Of a DNA stretch of 64,000 nt, positions 50,010 to 59,397 are shown one piece after another. A program made the translations under genes and the position numbers. The stretch is from Eubacteriales bacterium. Its GTDB lineage: Bacteria > Bacillota > Clostridia > Lachnospirales > Lachnospiraceae. The notes beneath the pieces were generated by a model. That model did no database searches and was not told the origin of the DNA. It worked only from the letters and a program-made list of their open reading frames with translations. The stretch's first letter is position 1. Each line of letters starts with the position of its first letter. The DNA is taken from assembly GCA_030525875.1 (NCBI GenBank), contig JAUNDV010000008.1:1-64000 (forward strand), written 5' to 3'.

Positions 50010-50995
50010 TTGAATCTTTCTTCCTTAAAATCAATTTTATCGTCTGCTTTTATAATATTAGTCCATTTTGTTTTAAAATTCAGCATTAATGACTTTTGAT
50101 ATTCATAGGTATCTGCTGCACATTCTTCAAGTATCTTCTTTTTTTCAGGGTCAAGACTATTAAAGCTGTCTGTATTGATAAGAAGCACATCAGGAAAATA
50201 TGCATAATCTGTAAGTCTTAAATAATGTATATATTTTCCATAATCATTACAAATAAATTCACAAAAGCCTGACTCGCCATACTGGACGTCTCCTGAGCTT
50301 AAAAGCCTGTAAATACTCATTCCACCCAAATCCACAGCTGCCCTCGCTCCCATCTCACTCATCAGCTTATTCATAACAAGACAGTCTGTGGTTTTTACCT
50401 TAGTTCCTTTTAGATCACTTTTGCTGTTTATAGCATTATTGCTGCTGTAAAAACATCTAAGATCAGGATAATACCATACAAGTGGTGTTATTTTCTCCAT
50501 CTGGCAATCATTTCTAAGCAGTTCCTCAGACTTATGGAACCATTCGATTTGATTTCCTGGACCTGTATATCTCTCTGGCGTTAAATATTTTCTTATTGCA
50601 GGCACTGCATCTGAAAGCTCGAGTGAGTTAACCCTTGCCATGGCAATACCTCCAAATTTCATCTGTTCGAGGATTTCACTTGGAGTTCCAAGCTCACAAT
50701 CATAATATACCTTTATCTTTATCTTGCCGTCGCTTCTTTCTTCAACAAGATTAGCAAAATAATCCATTGATTTAGCTGAAGGATGTTCCTTTGGCATAGT
50801 TTCTGCAAGCCTGAATACAAGTGCCTCTTCACCTGCTACCTCATCCTCTTTATTTGAAGCTATGCTGCTTTCCAAATTATCCACAGATTTATGATATATA
50901 TCGCAACCTGTCAACATATACATGCAAGTAAGCAATATAAATAAGATTATCGCAATTATTCGATTTTTCCTTTTTTTAGAATTTTTATTTTGCAT
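50006..50995 (-). CDS. TRAP-type (DctP) binding lipoprotein, putative sensor component
   Basis: A 329-residue DctP-family protein with a lipobox LTGC (Cys ~30). The binding domain begins FRLAETMPKEHPSAKSMDYF and includes YYDCELGTPSEILEQMKFGG and LKGTKVKTTDCLVMN, where the usual ligand Arg is replaced by a KTT sequence. The absence of that Arg makes transport of an ordinary carboxylate doubtful. It is first in the operon and overlaps the kinase gene, so a sensory role is likely. Confidence 0.82.
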   Translation of the reverse strand: MQNKNSKKRKNRIIAIILFILLTCMYMLTGCDIYHKSVDNLESSIASNKEDEVAGEEALVFRLAETMPKEHPSAKSMDYFANLVEERSDGKIKIKVYYDCELGTPSEILEQMKFGGIAMARVNSLELSDAVPAIRKYLTPERYTGPGNQIEWFHKSEELLRNDCQMEKITPLVWYYPDLRCFYSSNNAINSKSDLKGTKVKTTDCLVMNKLMSEMGARAAVDLGGMSIYRLLSSGDVQYGESGFCEFICNDYGKYIHYLRLTDYAYFPDVLLINTDSFNSLDPEKKKILEECAADTYEYQKSLMLNFKTKWTNIIKADDKIDFKEERFN

Positions 50996-51027
50996 GTATA
51001 TCCTGTCTCCTGATATTTTTTACTGTA

Positions 51028-51105
51028 TCAATACTTTATCTTTATCATTCCATTATCTTTTCGCTCAATCAGCTGCTGTGGGTAAGCATCTCTTTTAATC
51101 TCCAT
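51028..51105 (-). pseudogene. Remnant of an AAA-family ATPase (DUF4143-type) N-terminus
   Basis: With GAGG before its ATG, a 25-codon frame reads MEIKRDAYPQQLIERKDNGM then IKIKY and stop. This is the characteristic start of the MEIKRDxYLxxLIERKHNGxIK family of ATP-binding proteins, which normally continue for about 400 residues with a Walker A motif. Nothing of the rest follows. It is best read as a decayed gene end left in the leader region of the two-component operon. Confidence 0.6.
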
Positions 51106-51227
51106 CGATATATTCCTCGTTTTTGTTCATCTGCACGTTTTTTAGTAATAATATTCTATTATAAAACAAAATATGTTTCAATATTCATTCCCGGTTTATG
51201 TATATGTGCGTATTTTATGTAATGCAC

Positions 51228-51260
51228 AAAAAACTCCCCAGGACCGAAGTCCTGAGGAGT
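51228..51260 (-). terminator. Terminator of rplM-rpsI
   Basis: Minus strand: ACTCCTCAGGAC, loop TTCG, GTCCTGGGGAGT, then TTTTTT. A 12-bp stem with a UUCG tetraloop. Confidence 0.95.
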
Positions 51261-51301
51261 GCAAAATACTTTTTGAAATTGTCTGTCCTGCAACAGAGAG
51301 A

Positions 51302-51694
51302 TTATCTCTTTGAGAACTGTGGAGCCTTACGAGCCTTCTTGAGACCGTATTTCTTACGCTCCTTCATACGTGAATCACGTGTAAGGAATCCTTCCTTCTT
51401 AAGAACAGATCTGTTCTCTGTATCCTCCTGAAGAAGTGCACGTGAAAGGCCGTGTCTGATAGCACCTGCCTGTCCTGCCATTCCACCACCGTGAACATTA
51501 ACTGTGATGTCGAACTTACCCTCGTTCTCTGTAGCTACGAGTGGCTGACGAACGATAACCTTGAGTGTCTCAAGACCAAAATACTCGTCGATGCTCTTTC
51601 CATTGATTGTGATTGTTCCATTACCTGGAGTAACGTATACTCTTGCGATAGATTTCTTTCTACGTCCTGTGCCGTAATATCTAACTGATGCCAT
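51302..51694 (-). CDS. rpsI: 30S ribosomal protein S9
   Basis: A 130-residue protein of normal length. It starts [20 protein letters not shown] and ends with the basic RKAPQFSKR tail that reaches the P-site tRNA. Conserved [19 protein letters not shown] is present. It follows rplM by 20 bases, the universal pair. Confidence 0.97.
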   Translation of the reverse strand: MASVRYYGTGRRKKSIARVYVTPGNGTITINGKSIDEYFGLETLKVIVRQPLVATENEGKFDITVNVHGGGMAGQAGAIRHGLSRALLQEDTENRSVLKKEGFLTRDSRMKERKKYGLKKARKAPQFSKR

Positions 51695-51714
51695 TTAACT
51701 TGTCCTCCTTCCGA

Positions 51715-52143
51715 TTAAAATGTAAGCTCTACTGGCTTCTGAGCTGCATGCTTGTGATCTGGTCCGCAGTATACAAAAAGCTTCTTGTACATCTGGTTTC
51801 CAAGTGCTCCCTTAGGAAGCATACCCTTAACTGCGTGCTCGATAACTCTCTCTGGGTGCTTGTTAAGCATCTCCTGAAGAGTTACTTCCTTTGCTCCGCC
51901 TACATAATCAGAATGGCTGAAGTATGTCTTCTGTGTCATCTTCTTACCTGTAACTGCAAACTTCTCTGCATTTACGATGATTACGTAATCTCCACAATCC
52001 ATAAATGGAGTATATGTTGGTTTGTTCTTTCCTCTTAACACCTTAGCCACTTCTGAAGCAAGGCGTCCAAGTGTCTTATCTGTTGCATCAACTACATACC
52101 AGTTTCTCTCGATGGTTGATGGTGTTGCCATAAAACTTTTCAT
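51715..52143 (-). CDS. rplM: 50S ribosomal protein L13
   Basis: A 142-residue protein of normal length. It begins [20 protein letters not shown] and has the signature [19 protein letters not shown]. It is first of the rplM-rpsI operon and has its own strong promoter. L13 binds 23S rRNA early in assembly. Confidence 0.97.
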   Translation of the reverse strand: MKSFMATPSTIERNWYVVDATDKTLGRLASEVAKVLRGKNKPTYTPFMDCGDYVIIVNAEKFAVTGKKMTQKTYFSHSDYVGGAKEVTLQEMLNKHPERVIEHAVKGMLPKGALGNQMYKKLFVYCGPDHKHAAQKPVELTF

Positions 52144-52256
52144 GGTTACCCTCCTATTAAATTTAAATAATAGATTTCATTCCAAATGCTTCACCGGGGC
52201 TGTGGTGCCTGCATTTTTCCAACAAAAATATGCTGCTAGATATAAACAGCTTTTAT

Positions 52257-52285
52257 ATTATAAGTAATTATAATCCTTATGTCAA
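52257..52285 (-). promoter_or_regulatory. Consensus promoter of rplM-rpsI
   Basis: Minus strand: TTGACA (52280-52285), 17 bp, TATAAT (52257-52262), an exact match to the housekeeping consensus. The -35 box overlaps the last codons of the HAD phosphatase gene. It gives a leader of about 105 bases before rplM, which may hold an L13-type autoregulatory structure; no defined motif was confirmed. Confidence 0.9.
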
Positions 52286-52929
52286 GCCAAATATCCAATT
52301 ATATCGTCCAAAGATTCAAATTCTTTATCGACATATTTTGTCTTTTCTTCCAGACTTACCGGGCTTAGATCAGGTATAAAAAACACCTTTGCTCCAGATC
52401 TTCTTCCAGCTATGATTCCATTTAGTGAATCCTCTGCAACGGCACAATTTTCTATATTCTCTCCCACATTTTTTGCTGCAAGAAGGAAAATGTCAGGATC
52501 TGGCTTTCCATGTTCAATCATATCGCCTGTAACTATAGCATCAAAATACTCTGAAAGTCCGCTTATCTCAATATATCTTTCTGCCATTTCCTTTATAGTA
52601 GATGTGGCAAGAGCTATTTTGATACCATTCTCTTTAAGAAACTTGAAGAGCTCTACAAGTCCCTTCTTAAAAGGAACGCCATTTTTGTTGATTTCTTCTT
52701 TTACATAAAGCTGTCTTTTTGCTCTCTCTTCAAAGTAATCCTTTTCATAATTAAAATATTCATTAAAATGTCTGCTTCCTTCTTTAAGTGAGGCGCCTCT
52801 CATTTTATTGAGAAGCTCATCCGGAATATCATATCCATTTTCCTTAGCCACCTTTTTCCAGCACCTGTAATAAAGTCTTTCTGTATCAAATAAAGTTCCA
52901 TCCATATCAAAAAGGATAGCCTTGATCAT
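52282..52929 (-). CDS. HAD-family phosphatase (beta-phosphoglucomutase-like)
   Basis: A 215-residue HAD enzyme: nucleophile motif FDMDGTLFDTE (Asp8, Asp10), cap domain ~15-85, motif II LATSTIKE (~107), motif III Lys in HGKPDPDIF and motif IV AEDSLNGIIAG. Relatives hydrolyse sugar phosphates or interconvert glucose phosphates. It overlaps truA by 4 bases, an insertion in the normally tight truA-rplM linkage. The substrate is unknown. Confidence 0.87.
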   Translation of the reverse strand: MIKAILFDMDGTLFDTERLYYRCWKKVAKENGYDIPDELLNKMRGASLKEGSRHFNEYFNYEKDYFEERAKRQLYVKEEINKNGVPFKKGLVELFKFLKENGIKIALATSTIKEMAERYIEISGLSEYFDAIVTGDMIEHGKPDPDIFLLAAKNVGENIENCAVAEDSLNGIIAGRRSGAKVFFIPDLSPVSLEEKTKYVDKEFESLDDIIGYLA

Positions 52930-53816
52930 AAGATTTCCTCCTCATATTCCATATCTATTAAGCAAAGTCCTCTTGCCTCAGCTGTAGGTCCTGCCTTCTG
53001 CCTGTCCTTTGATTCCAGTATTTCTCCTACATATTCAGGACTATAAAGTCCTGTACCGACTCTTAGAAGTGTTCCTGCAATGATCCTTACCATATTGTAG
53101 AGGAAACCTCCGCCTGTTATCCTGATTCTGATCATTCCATAATATCCCTTTTGCGGAAGTTCAAGCACTTCTGTATTCGTAGTCATATCCAGTGATTCCT
53201 CATTTTTAGAAAGCTCCGATGCTTCAGAATTATTTACTGCCCTGACTGCCCTGTCATATCTAAGCTCATGCTCAGTTTCTATGTCTATGGAATAAATTTC
53301 TCTTACTGCGCTTCCACCTTCTATAAGAACCTGCGAATCTGGATTTGTAAATGAAGTAAAGTCATGCTCTCCGATGAGATATCTCGCTGCCTCCCTCATT
53401 TTTTCAACATTCAAAGGATAGTAGCAATGATGTGCATAAAGCCTTGTCATAGGATTTTCAATTCTCTCACTGAAAATGCTGTACTCATATGTCTTTATAC
53501 AATTATTCTTTCTAGGATGCCAGCCCAGTCCACATTCCCTTGAGCTTGTGATCCTAATATCCAGGGGAAGGCGCTGATTTATTGCCATTGCAAACTTTTC
53601 TGCTGGTATTCTGGTATTTGTATCAAAAACAGCTACATTTCCATATGCATGCACACCGCTGTCTGTCCTGCTTGCTCCTATTACCTGGATACTCTCCCCT
53701 GTAAGCTCTGAAATCGCCTTGTTAAGTCTTCCTTCTACGGAATCTCCAGCTGGCTGTGACTGCCAGCCTATGTAATTTGTACCATCATATGCTATTTTCA
53801 GAAAAATACGTCTCAA
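52926..53816 (-). CDS. truA: tRNA pseudouridine synthase A, with an insert
   Basis: A 296-residue enzyme that makes pseudouridine at tRNA positions 38-40. Catalytic Asp52 lies in ASRTDSGVHA, with FTSFTNPD and GGGFLYNMVRIIAGTL further on. Between strands, residues ~186-226 form an acidic, Asn/Ser/Glu-rich insert (NNSEASELSKNEESLDMTTN) that ordinary TruA lacks. It lies one base from ecfA2. Confidence 0.93.
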   Translation of the reverse strand: MRRIFLKIAYDGTNYIGWQSQPAGDSVEGRLNKAISELTGESIQVIGASRTDSGVHAYGNVAVFDTNTRIPAEKFAMAINQRLPLDIRITSSRECGLGWHPRKNNCIKTYEYSIFSERIENPMTRLYAHHCYYPLNVEKMREAARYLIGEHDFTSFTNPDSQVLIEGGSAVREIYSIDIETEHELRYDRAVRAVNNSEASELSKNEESLDMTTNTEVLELPQKGYYGMIRIRITGGGFLYNMVRIIAGTLLRVGTGLYSPEYVGEILESKDRQKAGPTAEARGLCLIDMEYEEEIL

Positions 53817-53817
53817 A

Positions 53818-54675
53818 TTATTCTCCTTTAAGCAATCTCAAGATTTCATTTTTAGCTTCTTCAACAGTTCCTATTTCCGGATCTATATCCACGCCCTGCT
53901 TGATAAGGTCTGCTGCAAGATAGGTAAGCTGGGGTGCTGAAAGCCCAATCTTCTCAAGCTCCTTATACTCTCTAAACACAGCCTTTGGAACATCATTGTA
54001 CTTTAGTTCTCCCTTGTCGAGCACAAGCAGCTTGTCAGCATACTTTGCTATATCATCCATGCTATGAGAAACAAGCACTATGGTTATTCCCTTTTCACGA
54101 TGAAGCTTATCTATAGTATCAAGGATTTCATCTCTTCCCTTTGGGTCAAGTCCTGCTGTTGGCTCATCCAAAATAAGAACCTCCGGTTCCATGGAAAGCA
54201 CGCCAGCTATAGCAGCTCTTCTCTTTTGTCCTCCTGAAAGCTCAAAAGGACTTCTTTCATAAAAAACTTCATTCATACCGGCAAGCTTCAAAGCTTCTAT
54301 AGCCTTCTCCCTTGCCTCCTCGTCTGAAAATCCCATATTTTTAGGACCATACATTACATCTCTTATGACATCCTCTTCAAAAAGCTGGTATTCCGGATAC
54401 TGAAATACCAGTCCAACCCTACTTCTAAGCTGCTTTAAGGAATAGGATTCAGCAAAAATGTCCTCTCCCTTAAAGAAAACTGTTCCACTTGAAGGCTTTA
54501 TCAGTCCATTTAAATGCTGGATAAGAGTTGATTTTCCTGAACCTGTATGCCCTATCAGTCCTACAAAGCTTCCTTCCTCTATTTCAAATGAAATATCCTT
54601 TATGGCATAGGACTGCATAACAGTTCCAGCCTGATATATATGTGTCAAATTGTCTACTTTAATGATTGCTGCCAT
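53818..54675 (-). CDS. ecfA2: Energy-coupling factor transporter ATPase EcfA2
   Basis: A 285-residue ABC ATPase: Walker A GHTGSGKST (~37-45), Q-loop FQYPEYQLFE, signature LSGGQKRRAAIAG (~142), Walker B VLILDEPTAGLD (~161). It forms the ATPase pair of a group II ECF vitamin importer with EcfA1, bound to EcfT. Substrate-specific S subunits are elsewhere. Confidence 0.94.
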   Translation of the reverse strand: MAAIIKVDNLTHIYQAGTVMQSYAIKDISFEIEEGSFVGLIGHTGSGKSTLIQHLNGLIKPSSGTVFFKGEDIFAESYSLKQLRSRVGLVFQYPEYQLFEEDVIRDVMYGPKNMGFSDEEAREKAIEALKLAGMNEVFYERSPFELSGGQKRRAAIAGVLSMEPEVLILDEPTAGLDPKGRDEILDTIDKLHREKGITIVLVSHSMDDIAKYADKLLVLDKGELKYNDVPKAVFREYKELEKIGLSAPQLTYLAADLIKQGVDIDPEIGTVEEAKNEILRLLKGE

Positions 54676-54708
54676 CTTTTTCTCTGTACTTTCTTATAAA
54701 CGAATTAT

Positions 54709-55500
54709 TTATCTTGATAAAAACATCAGACTTAAATAAATGAGCATTATGATATATGCTTTTTTATCAAGAGCTGTATAGCGAAGAGGCTTCATCTTGG
54801 TTCTGCCTTCTCCTCCGTGATAGCATCTTGCTTCCATAGCCATGGCAAGATCTGATGCCCTGCGGAAAGCAGAAATAAACAGAGGAACCAGCAAAGGTAT
54901 CATAGCCTTTGCCTTCTGTATAAGTCCTCCTGTTTCGAAATCAGCTCCTCTTGCCATCTGTGCCTTCATAATTTTATCAGTTTCCTCAACAAGGATAGGT
55001 ATAAATCTAAGTGCTATCGACATCATCATAGCTATTTCGTGTACAGGAACACCAATTTTATTAAATACAGCAAGTCCCTTTTCAATTCCATCTGTCAGCT
55101 GGTTAGGTGTTGTTGTAAGTGTCATTACAGATGAACCTATAACCAGATAAATAAGTCTGACTGCCATGAAGGCTGAAAGAACAAGTCCCTCCCAGGTGAT
55201 TTTAAGGAAGCCTATTTTAAAAATCGGAGTTCCATCAGTCAAAAACAAGTTGAATGAAACAGATAAAATAAGCAAAAATACAATTGCCTTTAGACCCTTT
55301 GTAATAAATTTAAAAGGGACATGACTCAGTCTGATCATTACAGCGAGAAAGATTGTAGCAATAACATAGCCTGCTACAGATTTAGTTATAAATAATGAAA
55401 GCAGAAATACCATGGTTCCGGTCAGCTTTGTACGTGGATCCAGACTATGTATACAGCTTTCTACAGGATAATACTGTCCTATTGTAATATCTCTAAGCAT
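54709..55500 (-). CDS. ecfT: Energy-coupling factor transmembrane protein EcfT
   Basis: A 263-residue membrane protein with about five helices and the two coupling-helix motifs, AQMARGADF (~183-191) and AMEARCYHGG (~226-235), which grip the two ATPases. HSLDPRTKL near residue 17 is typical. It lies between the two ATPase genes, whereas most genomes place it after both. Confidence 0.93.
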   Translation of the reverse strand: MLRDITIGQYYPVESCIHSLDPRTKLTGTMVFLLSLFITKSVAGYVIATIFLAVMIRLSHVPFKFITKGLKAIVFLLILSVSFNLFLTDGTPIFKIGFLKITWEGLVLSAFMAVRLIYLVIGSSVMTLTTTPNQLTDGIEKGLAVFNKIGVPVHEIAMMMSIALRFIPILVEETDKIMKAQMARGADFETGGLIQKAKAMIPLLVPLFISAFRRASDLAMAMEARCYHGGEGRTKMKPLRYTALDKKAYIIMLIYLSLMFLSR

Positions 55501-55503
55501 AAT

Positions 55504-56379
55504 TTATTGTCTTTTTCTTGCAGCTTCCTTCATCATAGGTAAAATGTGAGCTACAAATTCCTCTCTTGTAAGAATACCCTCAGGCAGATTAACGCCTGCC
55601 TTCTTTAACTCATAGCTAAGCTCAGTTATCTGTGGAACACAGAGCTTAAGAGCCTTAAGCTCATCTACTCTGGAAAATATCTCCCTAGGCGTTCCATCCA
55701 TTACAGCCCTGCCCTTATCCATAACAATTATCCTGTCAGCCTCTACAGCCTCTTCCATATAATGTGTTATATGAACAATGGTAATGCCCTCTCTTTTATT
55801 GAGCTCGTGAGCTGTTTTCAAGACCTCTTTTCTTCCATTTGGGTCAAGCATTGCCGTTGGCTCATCCAAAATAATACATTCCGGCTTCATTGCCATCACA
55901 CCCGCAATAGCTACTCTTTGCTTCTGGCCTCCTGAAAGTCTGTTTGGCGATTTAAGCCTGTAGGCCTGCATACCTACTGCCTTAAGAGACGCATCCACTC
56001 TCTTCCAGATTTCATCTGTAGGCACGCCAATATTTTCAGGGCCAAAACCTACATCCTCTTCTACAACATTAGCAATTATCTGATTGTCCGGATTCTGGAA
56101 TACCATTCCAGCTGTCTCTCTTACCTTTAGAAGCTTGCTTTCATCCTGGGTATCCATACCGCCAACAAGGATAGTTCCATCCTTAGGACACTGAAGTCCA
56201 TTTATCAGCTTTGCAAATGTAGACTTTCCTGAACCATTATGCCCCAAAATGCATACAAAGCTTCCCTTTTCTATCTCAAGGTTAAGGTCACTTAACGCCT
56301 CATTTACCTCTTCTATGTTGTCATTTTCATCTCTGCGTATATAATCAAAAAATATATGCGCAGCCTTAATCATCTTCAT
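55504..56379 (-). CDS. ecfA1: Energy-coupling factor transporter ATPase EcfA1
   Basis: A 291-residue ABC ATPase: Walker [10 protein letters not shown] (~46-54), Q-loop FQNPDNQI, signature [13 protein letters not shown], Walker [13 protein letters not shown]. The phrases [15 protein letters not shown] and [13 protein letters not shown] fit EcfA1. It is first in the ecfA1-ecfT-ecfA2-truA operon, with murG upstream. Confidence 0.94.
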   Translation of the reverse strand: MKMIKAAHIFFDYIRRDENDNIEEVNEALSDLNLEIEKGSFVCILGHNGSGKSTFAKLINGLQCPKDGTILVGGMDTQDESKLLKVRETAGMVFQNPDNQIIANVVEEDVGFGPENIGVPTDEIWKRVDASLKAVGMQAYRLKSPNRLSGGQKQRVAIAGVMAMKPECIILDEPTAMLDPNGRKEVLKTAHELNKREGITIVHITHYMEEAVEADRIIVMDKGRAVMDGTPREIFSRVDELKALKLCVPQITELSYELKKAGVNLPEGILTREEFVAHILPMMKEAARKRQ

Positions 56380-56445
56380 CAGCCTTTACCTCTTAGTCCC
56401 TTTGGTGAAGTCGCCTGAAAATATTGCCCATATTTCCTTACAATA

Positions 56446-57510
56446 TTATAATGCAGCATTTTCGATTTCATTTAATACAGCCATGACTCCATCTGAAAGA
56501 ACAGAGGATTTCATCTTTTCAACATAGCTGTCTCTGCTATCATAAAGCTCTCTGACTGCATTTAAGAGACTTTCATCATTTAAATCCTCTTCTTTAAGAA
56601 CCATGGAATATCCCTGCTTCTCAAAGGATTCTGCATTTAAAATCTGATCTCCTCTGCTTGCTGCCTGTGAAAGCGGAATAAGTAAATTGGGCTTCTTTAA
56701 GGCAAGTATCTCACAAATAGCATTTGCTCCGGCACGTGAAACAAGCAGATCTGAAGCTGCAAAAAGATCCTTAAGCTCCTTATCCACATATTCAAACTGG
56801 ATATATCCCTTCTTATTTGAAAGTTTTTCGTCTATATTTCCCTTGCCACAGATATGTATTATATCAAACTGCTCGCTAAGCTTATCGAGAATTGATCTTA
56901 CTGCATTGTTTACCTTGACTGAACCAAGAGAACCTCCAATAACAAGAAGCACTGGCTTATTTCCTTCAAATCCGCAAAACTCTAAGCCTCTTTCCCTGCT
57001 TCCTGTAAGTATTTCCTCTCTTATAGGTGTTCCTGTGAGCACAGCCTTTTCCTTAGGCAGATACTTAAGTGTCTCAGGGAAATTGCAGCAGATTCTTGAA
57101 GCATTAGGTGCTGAAAGCTTGTTGGCAAGACCCGGTGTCATATCTGATTCATGGGCTACTACAGGTACCTTTTTATGTGCCGCTGCCATGGTTACAGGCA
57201 CAGCAACAAAGCCACCCTTTGAAAATATAACATCCGGCTTAAATTTCTTTATTATCTTCCTTGCCTGAAAATATCCTCTGATGACCTTAAATGGATCTGT
57301 AAAGTTTTTCCAGTCAAAATATCGTCTAAGCTTACCACTTGAAATGCCTACGTATTCGATACCAGCATCCTCAATAAGCTTCTTTTCAATTCCTGTATAA
57401 GAACCAATATATAGTATTTCCCAGTCTCTTTCCTTAAGCTTAGGGATAAGAGCAAGGTTTGGTGTAACATGACCTGCAGTTCCACCGCCTGTCAGTATTA
57501 TTCTTTTCAA
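56446..57510 (-). CDS. murG: UDP-GlcNAc:undecaprenyl-pyrophosphoryl-MurNAc-pentapeptide GlcNAc transferase
   Basis: A 354-residue GT-B enzyme that makes lipid II. N-terminal [14 protein letters not shown] (~8-21), [23 protein letters not shown] (~96), and the C-terminal UDP-GlcNAc site with [12 protein letters not shown] (~194) and [12 protein letters not shown] (~258). Full length and intact. It lies outside a dcw cluster, next to the ECF genes. Confidence 0.93.
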   Translation of the reverse strand: MKRIILTGGGTAGHVTPNLALIPKLKERDWEILYIGSYTGIEKKLIEDAGIEYVGISSGKLRRYFDWKNFTDPFKVIRGYFQARKIIKKFKPDVIFSKGGFVAVPVTMAAAHKKVPVVAHESDMTPGLANKLSAPNASRICCNFPETLKYLPKEKAVLTGTPIREEILTGSRERGLEFCGFEGNKPVLLVIGGSLGSVKVNNAVRSILDKLSEQFDIIHICGKGNIDEKLSNKKGYIQFEYVDKELKDLFAASDLLVSRAGANAICEILALKKPNLLIPLSQAASRGDQILNAESFEKQGYSMVLKEEDLNDESLLNAVRELYDSRDSYVEKMKSSVLSDGVMAVLNEIENAAL

Positions 57511-57589
57511 TCCGTTTTCCTCCGGTCGTTTTATTATTAATCGTGTATCATTTTAAGTCGCAAATCTGCATTTGTAAACATTTACAGCC

Positions 57590-58432
57590 TTACTTTCTCT
57601 TAGGTGTGATATTTAATACCGTACATATAACAAAGATTGCTGAAAGCATGAGCTGGAAAAGTATGCTTACAATAGGATAAAATCTTAAAAAAGCTCTCTC
57701 CGGACTCAGACTCAGGGCATCAAATAATTTTCCTAAAAAGCTTACCTCACCAATTGCATTTGCGAGCATGCTTAATATAGTCGTAGCTGGGTTAAACACA
57801 AGCATATAGGCCAGATAATTGTTGCCATTTCCAGCAAAATTTGCCGAAAGCACTGCAATGACCACTGTTCCAATACATATAAATGCAGTTATCGCATAGG
57901 CTATGGCTGTAGATCTTATACTCGTACTTCCTATTGAACTTGCAAAGATTCCTATGCACAAAAATAAAAGTATCATAGGTATCATGGAAAGCATAATGAG
58001 TATAGTCTTCATGGTACTTACGCCCCCAAAGAGAAGAGGTATCATCATTGCTGGTATACAGGATATCAGCATTACTACTATGCTCCAAAGCGAGGAGATT
58101 ATCTTTCCGCCTATTATGTCCATAGGCTTCATAAGGGTTATAAGCATAAGATCCATGGTCTTTGTCTGTCTTTCGCCCGATATACCTCCGGCTGTCAATG
58201 ATGGGGCTACAAGCACTATAAGTCCAAACCATATCATAACTACAAGAATATAAATACTTATAAAGGCCTCGTATTCATTTTCAGCACTGTGCTGCATCCT
58301 GGCTGTAACTCCAAAAACTCCTAAGAGGCCAACAAGAAACAGTACGGCATTTATTCCAGATATGACAAGAGGTATGGTATAGCTTCTGCTTTGAACCATC
58401 ATATCCCTCTTTAAAATAGGATTAACCTTCAT
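57590..58432 (-). CDS. ABC-2 type transporter permease
   Basis: A 280-residue membrane protein with six helices (~20-42, 58-80, 108-131, 142-166, 171-198, 246-275). The family phrase IVLVAPSLTAGGISGERQTKT follows helix two. It shares one base with the ATPase gene, so the two form an ABC-2 exporter. It is last in the operon that begins with the two-component system. The substrate is unknown. Confidence 0.85.
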   Translation of the reverse strand: MKVNPILKRDMMVQSRSYTIPLVISGINAVLFLVGLLGVFGVTARMQHSAENEYEAFISIYILVVMIWFGLIVLVAPSLTAGGISGERQTKTMDLMLITLMKPMDIIGGKIISSLWSIVVMLISCIPAMMIPLLFGGVSTMKTILIMLSMIPMILLFLCIGIFASSIGSTSIRSTAIAYAITAFICIGTVVIAVLSANFAGNGNNYLAYMLVFNPATTILSMLANAIGEVSFLGKLFDALSLSPERAFLRFYPIVSILFQLMLSAIFVICTVLNITPKRK

Positions 58433-59397
58433 CAGTAGCTCTCCTCTCCTGCCTCGTAGGACATAAGTGTTCGTTCCTCTCCATGCCCTGTAAGCTGCAT
58501 GAAAATGCTTTCCAGCGATCCTTTTTCTCTTGAAAAGCTCCTTACAGGAAGATTTTGTGCAACAAGTTTTTTTAGAAGCTCTGCCTCCTGCTTTGCATTT
58601 CCCTCAAAGTTTATCATTATATCATTTCCTTTGATTGCCATGGACTTAACTTCCTTTTCAGATTTGAGGAATTTCACTGTAGGAGTTATCTTTGAAGCAA
58701 CGGAAATGATAATAGGATTTTGGGCTGTTACCATTTTCATAACATCCATAAGCCGTCCTGACATAACCAGACTCCCCTGGTCTATGATACCTATATCTGT
58801 GCAAAGCTCAGAAATATCACTCAGAATGTGGGAGCTTATAACTATGGTCTTTCCACCATCTGACAGCTCTCCTACTATCTGCTTAAACTCATATCTTGTT
58901 CTAGGATCAAGTCCTGAAGTTGGCTCATCCATGATAAGGATCTTAGGATCATGAATAAGAGCTCTGGCAAGCGAAAGCTTCTGCTTCATTCCTCTGGACA
59001 AGGCATCCACATAAAAATCCGACCTGTCCATCAGATCTACATATTTTAGAAGCTTATCTATCCTCTTTCTGGCCTTGAGTCCATTTATATCGTAGCAGGA
59101 AGCAAAAAATTCCATATACTCATAGACCTTAAGATTGCTATAAACACCAAATGAATCAGGAACATAACCAATACGTCTCTTGAGCCTGATATTATCTGTG
59201 CCAGCCTTCATGTCATCTATCATAACCGTGCCCTCATCAGGGTACATAATTCCTGTCATGATCTTTATAGCAGTCGTCTTTCCCGCACCATTAGGTCCTA
59301 CAAAGCCGTAGAGGGCGCCCTCATCTATCTCGAGATTAAGTCCGTCCAGAGCACAATATTTTCCGTAAAATTTTTTAACATTTTCCACTTTCAGCAT
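58432..59397 (-). CDS. ABC transporter ATP-binding protein
   Basis: A 321-residue ATPase: Walker A GPNGAGKTT (~35), signature LSRGMKQKLSLARAL (~134), Walker B ILIMDEPTSGLD (~154), H-loop SSHILSD. The C-terminal ~85 residues beyond the ATPase fold are of the kind found in ABC-2 exporters (CcmA-like). Its ATG overlaps the stop of the ectodomain protein gene by one base. Confidence 0.9.
   Translation of the reverse strand: MLKVENVKKFYGKYCALDGLNLEIDEGALYGFVGPNGAGKTTAIKIMTGIMYPDEGTVMIDDMKAGTDNIRLKRRIGYVPDSFGVYSNLKVYEYMEFFASCYDINGLKARKRIDKLLKYVDLMDRSDFYVDALSRGMKQKLSLARALIHDPKILIMDEPTSGLDPRTRYEFKQIVGELSDGGKTIVISSHILSDISELCTDIGIIDQGSLVMSGRLMDVMKMVTAQNPIIISVASKITPTVKFLKSEKEVKSMAIKGNDIMINFEGNAKQEAELLKKLVAQNLPVRSFSREKGSLESIFMQLTGHGEERTLMSYEAGEESY

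Noticed and set aside
52144..52256. L13 leader riboregulator
   Set aside because: A leader of suitable length exists, but I could not confirm the known structure by eye.
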